Positions 54,397-64,000 of a stretch of DNA of 64,000 bases are shown here, piece after piece. A program made the position numbers and the translations under genes. Numbering within the stretch: position 1 is the stretch's first letter; each line of letters begins with the position of its first letter. Below the pieces are notes generated by a model. It was not told the origin of the DNA. It saw nothing but the letters and a program-made list of their open reading frames with translations, and searched no databases. Origin of the DNA: Zea mays (lineage: Eukaryota > Streptophyta > Magnoliopsida > Poales > Poaceae); assembly GCF_902167145.1 (NCBI RefSeq), contig NC_050100.1:194363439-194427438 (forward strand), given 5' to 3'.

Positions 54397-56926
54397 TCAA
54401 TCCACTTTTGAGACTCCTTTGTTGAGGTCGACATGTCCGTCGGTTCCCATTGGAGTCTTTGCGGGCTTGGCATCCTTCATCCCAAACCGCTTGATCAAAT
54501 CTTGCGTGTACTTCATTTGGGAGATGAAAGTGCCATCCTTGAGTTGCTTCACTTGGAACCCAAGGAAGTAGTTCAACTCGCCCATCATCGACATCTCAAA
54601 CTTTTGAGTCATTACCCTGCTAAACTCTTCACAAGACTTTTGGTTAGTAGAACCAAATATTATGTCATCAACATAAATTTGGCACACAAATAAGTCACCA
54701 TCACAAGTCTTAGTGAATAAAGTTGGATCGGCCTTCCCAACCTTGAAAGCATTAGCAATTAGAAAGTCTCTAAGGCATTCATACCATGCTCTTGGGGCTT
54801 GCTTAAGTCCATAGAGCGCCTTAGAGAGCTTACACACGTGGTCGGGGTACCGTTCATCCTCAAAGCCAAGGGGTTGCTCTACGTACACCTCCTCCTTAAT
54901 TGGCCCGTTGAGGAAAGCGCTCTTCACATCCATTTGGAACAACCTGAAAGAATGGTGAGCGGCATAGGCTAACAAAATAAGAATAGACTCTAGTCTAGCC
55001 ACAGGAGCAAAAGTCTCCTCAAAGTCCAAACCTGCGACTTGGGCATAACCTTTTGCCACAAGTCTAGCCTTGTTCCTTGTCACCACTCTGTGCTCATCTT
55101 GTTTGTTGCGGAACACCCACTTGGTTCCCACAACGTTTTGCTTTGCACGTGGCACCAGGGTCCAAACTTCATTTCGCTTGAAGTTATTGAGCTCTTCCTG
55201 CATGGCCAACACCCAGTCCGGATCTAGCAAGGCCTCTTCTACCCTAAAAGGCTCAATAGAAGAGACAAAAGAGTAATGCTCAGAAAAATTAGCTAATCTA
55301 GAGCAAGTAGTTACTCCCTTGCTTATATCACCCAATATCTGGTCGACGGGATGATTCCTTTGAATCGTCGCTCGGACTTGAGTTGGAGGGGCTGGTGGTC
55401 CTTCTTCCTCCATAACATGATCATCTTGTGCTCCCCCTTGATCACACGCCTCTTCTTGATGAACCTGTTCATCATCTTGAGTTGGGGGATGCACCATTGT
55501 TGAGGAAGAAGGTTGTTCTTTCTCTTGGTGTTCCTTTGGTCGCACATCTCCAATTGCCATGGTGCGAATTTGCGTCCGTTGGAACATCATATTCATCTAC
55601 ATCATTAAGATCAACTTGCTCTCTTGGAGAGCCATTAGTATCATCAAATACAACGTCGCTAGAGACTTCAACCAAACCCGATGATTTGTTGAAGACTCTG
55701 TACGCCTTTGTATTTGAGTCATAACCTAACAAAAACCCTTCTACAGCTTTGGGAGCAAATTTGGAATTCCTACCTTTCTTCACTAGAATATAACATTTAC
55801 TCCCAAATACACGAAAGTATGAAACGTTGGGTTTGTTATCGGTTAGAAGCTCATACAAAATCTTCTTGAGGAGGCGATGAAGGTAGACCCGGTTTATGGC
55901 GTGGCAAGCCGTGTTCACGGCTTCTAACCAAAACCGCTCGAGAGTCTTGAACTCTCCAAGCATCGTCCTCGCCATGTCTATGAGCATCCTGTTCTTCCTC
56001 TCTACCACACCGTTTTGCTGTGGTGTGTAGGGAGCGGAGAACTCATGCTTGATTCCTTCCTCCTCAAGGTACTCCTCCACTTGAAGGTTCTTGAACTCGG
56101 ACCCGTTGTCGCACCTTATCTTCTTCACCTTGAGCTCAAATTCATTTTGAGCTCTCCTTAGAAAGCGTTTGAGGGTCCCTTGGGTTTCTGTTTTATCCTG
56201 CAAGAAGAATACCCAAGTGAAGCGGGAAAAATCAACAACTATAACAAGACCATACTTACTTCCCCTGATGCTTAGGTAGGCGACGGGTCTGAAGAGGTCC
56301 ATATGCAGCAGCTCTAGGGGTCTTGATGTGGTCATCACGTTCTTGCTGTGATGAGCATTTCCCACTTGTTTACCTACTTGACAAGCTGCACAAGGTCTAT
56401 CTTTTTCGAAAGTTACATTTGTTAGACCTAACACATGTTCTCCCTTTAGAAGTTTGTGGAGGTTCTTCATCCCCACATGTGCTAGACGACGATGCCACAA
56501 CCAGCCCATGCTAGTCTTAGCAATTAAGCATGCATCTGGACCGGCCTCCTCTTTTGCAAAATCAACTAAATAGAGTTTGTCGTCTAGTATACCCTTAAAA
56601 GCTAATGAACCATCACTCCTTCTAAAGACAGACACATCTACATTTGTGAATAAGCAATTATAACCCATATTACAAAGTTGATTAACAGACAACAAGTTAT
56701 ACCCGAGCGACTCAACTAAAAACACATTAGATATGGAGTGCTCGGATGAAATAGCAATCTTTCCTAGTCCTTTAACCTTGCCTTGATTCCCGTCACCGAA
56801 TATGGTTGAATCTTGGGAATCTTTGTTCTTGACGTAGGAGGTGAACATCTTCTTCTCCCCCGTCATGTGGTTTGTGCATCTGCTGTCGATAATCCAGCTT
56901 GAGCCCCCGGATGCATAAACCTGCAA
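54397..56926 (-). pseudogene. pol of the decayed Sirevirus, truncated
   Basis: Protease, integrase and RT ([22 protein letters not shown]) are recognisable. The protease region reads WIIDSRCTNHM, so the catalytic DSG is DSR. A frameshift lies near 55575-55600. Past [15 protein letters not shown] the sequence jumps to the non-coding tail: against the young copy, about 0.9 kb with all of RNase H is missing (junction near 54410-54416). It cannot act on its own. Confidence 0.9.
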
Positions 56927-56932
56927 GGCAAA

Positions 56933-59293
56933 TTAGGCTTGGGTTTTAGGTACCCAACTCTTGTTGGGTCCTACAAGGTTAGTAACAATAGCTTTAGGGA
57001 CCCAAATGCAAGTTTTGTCTCCCTTGCATTTTGCCCCTAATTTCCTAGCAACCACTTTCTTATTTTTACATGTGAGTACAAAATCAGTGTTGCAGGCATG
57101 TATAACTGTAGCATTTTCATTATGCATTTTCCTAGGTATATGAACAACATTTCTCTTAGGCATATGGTGAATAACATTTTTCCTAGGCATATATCTACCA
57201 TGCATAAATGAAGAGCTTGAAGCAATCATGGCATGTGAATCATAAGCATCACAACTCCTATTATGATAAGCATTTCTAGAGAATTTTCTATCATAAATAA
57301 ATGCATGATTCTTTTGACAACTATTAGCCATAGGAGCTTTCCCCTTTTCCTTGTTGAAAATAGGAGCTCTTTGGCTTGTTAAGTTCTTGGCTTCCCTTTG
57401 AAAGCCAAGCCCATCCTTAATTGACGGGTGTCTACCAATAGTGTAGGCATCCCTTTCAAATTTTAGTTTATCAAAGTCATTCTTGCTAGTCTTAAGTTGG
57501 GCATTAAGACTAGTCACTTCATCATTTAATTTGGAAATGGAAATTAAGTGTTCACTACAAGCATCAACATTAAAATCCTTACACCTATTGCATATCACAA
57601 CATGTTCTACACAAGAGCTTGATTTATTAGCTATTTCTAACTTAGTATTTAAATCATTATTAATACTCTTCAAGCTAGAAATAGATTCATGGCATGTAGA
57701 TAATTCACATGAGAGCATTTCATTTCTTTTAACTTCTAAAGCAAGAGAATTTTGTGCACTGACAAATTTATCATGCTCTTCATATAAAAGATCCTCATTC
57801 AAAGCACCAATTAATTCATTGATTTTATCAATTTTGGTTCTATCTAAGCCTTTGAATAAGCTAGCGTAGTCTACTTCATCATCACTAGACTCATCATCAC
57901 TTGAAGAAGCATACGTAATAGTACTTCGAGTACTTACCTTCTTCTCCTTTGCCATGAGGCAGGTGTGATGCTCGTTGGGGAAGAGAGACGACTTGTTGAA
58001 GGCCGTGGTGGCGAGTCCTTCGTCGTTGGAGTCGGACGAAGAACAATCCGAGTCCCATTCTTTTCCAATGTGTGCCTCGCCCTTAGCCTTCTTGTAAACC
58101 TTCTTATTCTCTCTCTTCCCATTCTTTCCTTGTTCCTGGTCACTATCATTATCGGGACAGTTAGCAATAAAGTGACCAATCTTACCACACTTGAAGCAGG
58201 AGCGCTTTCTCTTCGTCTTGCTCTTGTTGGTATGCTCCTTGCGACCTTTGAGCGCCGTCTTGAAGCGCTTGATGATGAGGGCCATTTCGTCCTCATTTAG
58301 CCCAGCCGCCTCAACTTGCGCCACCTTGCTAGGTAGCGCCTCCCTGTTACTTGTTGCTTTGAGAGCAACGGTTTGAGGCTCGTAGATCGGCATTGGTTCA
58401 TTCAACGCCTCATCAACATATCTTGCCTCCTTGATCATCATTCGCCCGCTTACAAACTTTCCGAGTATTTCCTCGGGCGTCATCTTGATGTACCTAGGAT
58501 TCTCACGAATAGAGTTTACAAGATGAGGATCAAGGACAGTGAAGGACCTTAGCATAAGTCGGACGACGTCGTGGTCCATCCATCTCGTGCTCACATAGCT
58601 TCTTATCTTGTTGACCAGGGTCTTGAGCCTATTGTACGTTTGAGTTGGCCCCTCTCCCCTGATCATCGTGAACCTTCCTAGTTCGTCTTCCACCAACTCC
58701 ATCTTGGTGAGCATGGTGGCATCGTTCCCCTCATGCGAGATCTTGAGGGTGTCCCAAATTTGCTTGGCATTATCCAAGCCGCTTACCTTATTTTATTCTT
58801 CCCTGCACAAGGATGCTAAGAGAACAGTAGTAGCTTGTGCATTTTTATGGATTTGTTCATTGATAAACATAGAATTATCCAAACTATCAAATTGCATTCC
58901 ATTTTCTACTATCTCCCATATACTTGGATGAAGAGAGAACAAATGGCTACACATTTTGTGACTCCAAAATCTGTAGTCCTCTCCATCAAAGTGTGGAGGT
59001 TTACCAAGAGGAATGGAAAGCAAATGAGCATTGGAATTTTGTGGAATACGAGAATAATCGAAAGAAAAGTTCGAGTTAATTGTTTTCTTTTTCTCCTCGT
59101 ATTCATTGTCCTTTTGAGAAGAGGAAGATTCGTCGCTGTCGTAGTAGACAATCTTCTTGATGCGCCTCTTCTTCTTTCCATCCTTCTTCTTTTGACTCGA
59201 GCCGGAGTCATTGGCTTTGTCGTCCCTCGGCTCGTTCAAGATGGACTCCTTCTCATTATCGTTGACAACCATCCCCTTTCCCTTAGGATCCAT
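56933..59293 (-). pseudogene. gag of the decayed Sirevirus, one internal stop
   Basis: Starts MDPKGKGMVV. The gag core, CCHC knuckle (CFKCGKIGHFIANC) and coiled coil are all present. A TAA at 58793-58795 replaces a Tyr codon seen in relatives (EEYNKVSG). The gag stop (56933-56935) is in the same frame as the following pol, unlike in the young copy. Confidence 0.9.
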
Positions 59294-59343
59294 CTCTTCG
59301 GGCGATTAGTCCCTTTCGTGAAGAGAACGGCTCTGATACCAAT

Positions 59344-60518
59344 TGAGAGCACCTAGAGGGGGGTGAATAGGTGATCCTGTAAAAACTTAAAACTTATAAC
59401 CACAAAACTTGGTTAAGTGTTAGTAGTTAGTACAATGAAATCAAGTGGCTAAGGACTGAGCTCTTGCGAAACACAATAGTCACAGTGAGAACAAGCACAA
59501 GAGACACAATGATTTATCCTGTGGTTCGGCCAAGTACAACACTTGCCTACTCCACGTTGTGGCGTCCCAATGGACGAGGGTTGCACTCAACCCCTTTCAA
59601 GTGATCCAAGGATCCACTTGAATACCACGGTGTTTCTTTCTTTCACTATATCCCGTTTGCGAGGAATCTCTACAACTTGGAGCCTCTCGCCCTTACAAAT
59701 GATGATCTCAAAGAAGCACAGATATAAGGGAGAGAAAAGCAACGCACACAAATCCACAGCAATACACACACATACAGCCAAGACTTGAGCTCAAATGAAT
59801 AGCACACAGTTCACCACTAGAACGGAGCTGAAATCACTAAGAATGTCAATCGAGTGCGCAAAGACGGAGTGTGAATGATTAAGAATGCTCAAAGTATGCT
59901 TCATGTTCTTCTCCATGCGCCTAGGGGTCCCTTTTATAGCCCCAAGGCAGCTAGGAGCCGTTGAGAGCAATCCAGGAAGGCAATTCTTGCCTTCTGTCGG
60001 GTGGCGCACCGGACAGTCCGGTGTGCCACCGGACATGCACTATTCACTATCTGGTGCCGATTGCTTTCCTAATTTGGCGCAGCCGACCGTTGAAGATTTG
60101 GAGCCATTGGCGCACCGGACACTGTCCGGTGCACACTGGACAGTCCGGTGCCCCCATCAGACCGTTGGCTCGGCCACGCGTCACGCACGGATTGCGCGGC
60201 CGACCATTGGCTCGGCCGACCGTTGGCTCTCCGGACAGTCCGGTGCACCACCGGACAGTCCGGTGATTTTTAGCCGTACGCCGCCGACGAAATCCCGAGA
60301 GCGGCCAATTTGACCAAAGCCAGCCTGGCGCACCGGACACTGTCCGGTGCACCCAGACTGCGCAGAATCTTGGCTGCACAGCCAAGTCCTTTTTCCTTTT
60401 GTCTTTTCTCTGATTCTAGCACTCAGACAAATATGTTAGTACACAAAAAAACAATGTACTAAGTCTAGAATCATACCTTTGTGTTGATTTGCACTTCATT
60501 CACCATTTGGCACAGTTT
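59344..60518 (-). repeat. 5' LTR of the decayed Sirevirus, interrupted
   Basis: Corresponds to the first 1175 bp of its LTR. It stops at GGCACAGTTT, where the left LTR continues ATCACTTAGACC. The remainder should lie beyond the inserted plus-strand element, outside the window. Confidence 0.9.
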
Positions 60519-61779
60519 TGAAAGGGAAATGTGCCCTTGGGCCATTTCTAAGTATTTTGGTGATTGAGTGCAAACACAAGTGCTTAAATGTGAATTTATG
60601 CCCATGGATGAACAAAGTGCAAATCACGAGTAAAGGTACGTTTCTAAGCCTTAGTACATTGGTTTTGTGTACTAATATACTTGTCTAAGTGTTAGAAACA
60701 GAAAGAAGAAGAAAAGAAAAGAGGTGCAAAAGACTTGGCTGCGTACAGCCAAGACTCAGCTCAGTCTGGCACACCGGACTGTCTGGTGGTGCACCGGACA
60801 GTGTCCGGTGCGCCAGGCTGACTCGGTGTGTAGAGGCCGCTCTCGGGAATTCGCCGATGGTGTACGGCTATAATTCACCGGACTGTCCGGTGTGCACCGG
60901 ACTGTCCGGTGAGCCAACGGTCGGCCGGGCCAACGGTCGGCCGCGCGATCTGCGCGGGACACGTGGCCGAGCCAACGGTCGGAAGGGGGCACCGGACTGT
61001 CCGGTGTGCACCGGACATGTCCGGTGCGCCAACAGCTCCTAGATCTGCAACGGTCGGCTGCGCCGTTTAAGGAAGGAAATCGGGCACCGGACAGTGTCCG
61101 GTGTGTACCGGACTGTCCGGTGCACCCGACGACAGAAGGCAAGATTGGCCTCCCAGATTTGCTCTCAACGGCTCCTAGCTGCCTTGGGGCTATAAAAGGG
61201 TCCCCTAGGCGCATGGAGAAGAAAACCAAGCAACCTTAGAGCATTCTTGATCATCCACACTCAGTCTTTGCGCATTCGTTTGTCATTCTCAGTGATTCGA
61301 GCTCCGCTCTAGTGAGAACTTTGAGATAGTCTTTTGAGCTCGTTTCTTGGCCGTGTGTGTGCACATTTTGCTGTGGATTTGTGTGTGTTGCTTCCCTCCC
61401 TTACTTCGTATTTCTTTGTGAATCTCAAGTGTAAGGGCGAGAGGCTCCAAGTTGTGGAGATTCCTCGCAAACGGGATATTGAAAGACAAAGCAAAACACC
61501 GTGGTATTCAAGTTGGTCTTTGGACCACTTGAGAGGGGTTGATTGCAACCCTCGTCCGTTGGGACGCCACAACGTGGAGTAGGCAAGCGTTGGTCTTGGC
61601 CGAACCACGGGATAAACCACTGTGTCCTCTCTGTGTTTGATCTCGTGTGGTATTGTGTTTTGTTGAGACTCCTCTCTAGCCACTTGGCGACTATTGTGCT
61701 AACACTTAACAAGTTTTTGTGGCTATAAGTTTAAGTTTCACAGGATCACCTATTCACCCCCCCCCTCTAGGTGCTCGCA
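60519..61779 (+). repeat. 5' LTR of the plus-strand Sirevirus
   Basis: 1261 bp, TG...CA, with several CACCGGACTGTCCGGTG palindromes (for example 60877, 60895 and 60990). A TATA box TATAAAAG lies at 61191-61198. It is followed by the PBS TGGTATCAGAGTC (61782-61794), one change from the usual initiator-Met PBS (GTC for GCC). Confidence 0.92.
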
Positions 61780-61830
61780 ATTGGTATCAGAGTCGTTCTC
61801 TTCAAGAAGAGGGACTAACCGCCCGAAGAG

Positions 61831-64000
61831 ATGGATCCTAAGGGCAAGGGGATAGTGATCAACGATAAGGAGAAGGAGTCCTTCGTCAACGAGCCCAAAG
61901 ATGACAAGCCTACCGACTCCGGCTCAGGTCACAAACGAAAGGAAGGGAAGAAGAAGAAGACAAGGCGCATCAAGGAGATCGTCTACTACGACGACAGCGA
62001 TGAGTCTACTTCTTCCCAAAAGGACGAAGACAACGACTACAGGAAGACGGTCAATTCGAACTTTTCATTTGATTATTCTCGTATTTCACATAGTTCGAAT
62101 TCGCATTTGCTTTCCATTCCTCTTGGCAAACCTCCACACTTCGATGGGGAGGACTACGGATTTTGGAGTCACAAAATGCGTAGTCACTTATTCTCTCTCC
62201 ATCCAAGCATATGGGAGATTGTAGAGAGTGGAATGAAATTTGATAGCTCGAATAGCCCTATGCTTATAAATGAACAAATCCATAGAAATGCACAAGCTAC
62301 TACTGTTCTCTTAGCATCTTTGTGCAGGGAAGAGTACAATAAGGTGAGTGGCTTGGACAATGCCAAGCAGATATGGGACACCCTCAAGATCTCTCACGAG
62401 GGCAACGACGTCACCATGCTCACCAAGATGGAATTGGTGGAGGGCGAACTTGGAAGATTTGCTATGATAAGGGGGGAGGAGCCAACCCAAACATACAACC
62501 GACTCAAGACCCTTGTCAACAGGATAAGGAGCTATGGAAGCACGCGATGGACGGACCACGACGTCGTCCGCCTAATGCTAAGGTCCTTTACCGTTCTTGA
62601 TCCTCATCTCGTAAACAATATTCGTGAGAATCCCAGGTACACAACGATGACGCCCGAGGAGGTACTCGGAAAATTCGTAAGCGGGCGGATGATGATCAAG
62701 GAGGCAAGATACGTCGACGACGCATTGAACGGTCCAATCCACGAGCCTCAACCCATTGCTCTCAAGGCAACGAGGAGCAAGGAGGCGCTACCAAGCAAGG
62801 TGGCGCAAGTTGAGGCTGCCGGACTAAATAATGAGGAGATGGCCCTCATCATTAAGCGCTTCAAGACGGCGCTTAAAGGTCGCAAGGGACAGCCAAGCAA
62901 GACCAAGACAAAGGAGAAGCGCTCGTGCTTCAAATGTGGTAAGATTGGTCATTTCATTGCTAACTGTCCCGATAATGAATGTGACCAGGAAAAGGGGAAC
63001 AAAAGGGAGAAGAAGAAGCATTACAAGAAGGCCAAGGGCGAGGCACATATCGGAAAGGAGTGGGATTCGGATTGCTCCTCCTCCGACTCCGACAATGAAG
63101 GACTCGCCGCCACCGCCTTCAACAAGTCATCCCTCTTCCCCAACGAGCGTCACACTTGCCTCATGGCAAGGGAGAAGAAAGTAAGCACTCATGATACTAA
63201 CACTTATGCTTCTTCAAGTGAGGATGAGTCTAGTGATGATGATGAGATAGATTACTCATGCTTATTCAAGGGATTAGATAGATCTAAAATTAATAAGATT
63301 AATGAATTGATTGATGCTTTGAATGACAAGAATAGATTACTAGAAAAACAAGAAGATCTTTTATATGAGGAGCATGATAAATTTGTTAGTGCACAAAATT
63401 CTCTTGCTCTAGAAATTAAAAGGAATGAAATGCTCTCTGGTAAATTATCTACTTGTCATGAAACCATCTCTACTTTACAAGGTGTTAACAATGATTTAAA
63501 TGCTAAATTAGAATTAGCAAATAAATCTAATTCTTGTGTAGAACATGTTATAATTTGTGCTAGGTGTAAAGATTTTGACATTGATGCTTGTAGTGAACAT
63601 CTAGTTTCAATTTCCAAACTTAATGATGAATTGGCTAGTCTTAATGCTCAACTTAAGACTAGCAAGAATGATTTCGATAAGCTAAAGTTTGCAAGGGATG
63701 CCTACACGATTGGTAGACACCCCTCAATTAAGGATGGACTTGGCTTCAAGAGGGAAGCCAAGAACTTAACAAGCCATAAGGCTCCCATCTCCGCCAAGGA
63801 GAAAGGGAAGGCCCCTATGGCAAGTAGTGCTAAAAAGAACCATGCTTTTATGTACCTTGATAAGAGACAAACTAGAAATCCTTATAGGAGTTACAATGCT
63901 TATGATGATTTTGATTCTCATGACATGTTTGCTTCTAGTTCTGTCTATGTGCATGATAGAAATATTGGTAGGAGAAATGTTGTTCATAATATGCCTAGGA
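61831..64000 (+). CDS. gag of the plus-strand Sirevirus, open to the window edge
   Basis: The ATG at 61831 opens [16 protein letters not shown] read the frame through to the last base without a stop (723 codons). It has the gag core ([34 protein letters not shown]), a CCHC knuckle (CFKCGKIGHFIANC near residue 370), a Lys-rich stretch, [14 protein letters not shown], and a long coiled-coil region. It is close to the 792-residue gag of the young copy, so only about 70 residues should be missing. The frame is open in all the sequence available. Confidence 0.93.
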   Translation, partial: MDPKGKGIVINDKEKESFVNEPKDDKPTDSGSGHKRKEGKKKKTRRIKEIVYYDDSDESTSSQKDEDNDYRKTVNSNFSFDYSRISHSSNSHLLSIPLGKPPHFDGEDYGFWSHKMRSHLFSLHPSIWEIVESGMKFDSSNSPMLINEQIHRNAQATTVLLASLCREEYNKVSGLDNAKQIWDTLKISHEGNDVTMLTKMELVEGELGRFAMIRGEEPTQTYNRLKTLVNRIRSYGSTRWTDHDVVRLMLRSFTVLDPHLVNNIRENPRYTTMTPEEVLGKFVSGRMMIKEARYVDDALNGPIHEPQPIALKATRSKEALPSKVAQVEAAGLNNEEMALIIKRFKTALKGRKGQPSKTKTKEKRSCFKCGKIGHFIANCPDNECDQEKGNKREKKKHYKKAKGEAHIGKEWDSDCSSSDSDNEGLAATAFNKSSLFPNERHTCLMAREKKVSTHDTNTYASSSEDESSDDDEIDYSCLFKGLDRSKINKINELIDALNDKNRLLEKQEDLLYEEHDKFVSAQNSLALEIKRNEMLSGKLSTCHETISTLQGVNNDLNAKLELANKSNSCVEHVIICARCKDFDIDACSEHLVSISKLNDELASLNAQLKTSKNDFDKLKFARDAYTIGRHPSIKDGLGFKREAKNLTSHKAPISAKEKGKAPMASSAKKNHAFMYLDKRQTRNPYRSYNAYDDFDSHDMFASSSVYVHDRNIGRRNVVHNMPR

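Larger units (their letters stand above)
52581..60518 (-). mobile_element. Decayed Ji/Opie-type Sirevirus (Ty1/copia)
   Basis: Left LTR 52581-53824 (1244 bp). The right LTR starts at 59344 and is cut at 60518 by another element. The PBS (minus TGGTATCAGAGCC) adjoins the right LTR and a polypurine tract adjoins the left. The left 5-bp flank is CCTAC; its partner lies beyond the window. It is the same family as the young copy at 37583 but more diverged. gag has a stop, and pol has a frameshift and a large internal deletion. Confidence 0.92.
60519..64000 (+). mobile_element. Plus-strand Ji/Opie-type Sirevirus, right part outside the window
   Basis: The LTR begins TGAAAGGGAAATGTGCCC at 60519 directly after AGTTT (60514-60518, the presumed left target duplication) and ends at 61779. 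PBS and an open gag follow. It inserted into the LTR of a relative in the opposite orientation. All sequence seen is intact; pol and the right LTR are not in view. Confidence 0.92.

Overview
This is a stretch of grass nuclear DNA, almost certainly maize (Zea mays) or a very close relative. It holds three host genes with spliced exons, a dense scatter of small DNA transposons near those genes, and then about 47 kb of LTR retrotransposons inserted into one another. The families recognised by their own sequence are a Ty3/gypsy element of the Tat lineage that fits maize Grande in net length and LTR length, Ty1/copia Sireviruses of the Opie/Ji group, and a Cassandra TRIM.

Gene-rich part (1 to about 13,000), all genes on the minus strand. 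An aldehyde dehydrogenase family 3 gene runs off the left edge (exon 1 370-155, start of exon 2 77-1). A receptor-like cytoplasmic kinase of 357 residues lies at 5759-4532 in two exons. A trihelix (GT-2/GTL1-type) transcription factor of 685 residues lies at 12512-9495 in three exons, with two DNA-binding domains and a central basic coiled coil. Between them sit a Stowaway MITE (1702-2133), a probable hAT-like element carrying a broken fragment of a plastid maltose exporter (MEX1) gene (2885-4057), and a second hAT-like MITE (7245-7759).

Transition zone (13,000-16,850): AT-rich, with a 987-bp segment present twice in tandem and two sets of terminal inverted repeats.

Nested block (16,849-49,077): one Grande-like gypsy element in minus orientation, with 628-bp LTRs, a GGGCA target duplication, PBS and polypurine tract. 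Its gag-pol is one continuous frame carrying six stop codons and no frameshift. Downstream of pol it has an opposite-strand spliced gene-like region. Two Sireviruses have inserted into it: an older Opie-like copy (22,393-31,734, duplication GCTCT) inside a probable intron of the opposite-strand gene, and a very young copy (37,583-46,586, duplication GGTCC) inside gag. The young copy has LTRs that look identical and intact gag and pol.

Right part (49,078-64,000): a 118-bp MITE, a decayed gypsy LTR carrying a complete Cassandra TRIM (50,553-51,309), a decayed Sirevirus (from 52,581), and in its right LTR a further Sirevirus in plus orientation (from 60,519), whose gag is still open where the window ends.

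The history can be ordered from the insertions: host DNA, then small transposons, then Grande, then the Opie-like element, then the young Sirevirus. On the right, the decayed Sirevirus came first and the plus-strand Sirevirus later. No bacterial-type features, CRISPR arrays or functional RNA genes were seen.
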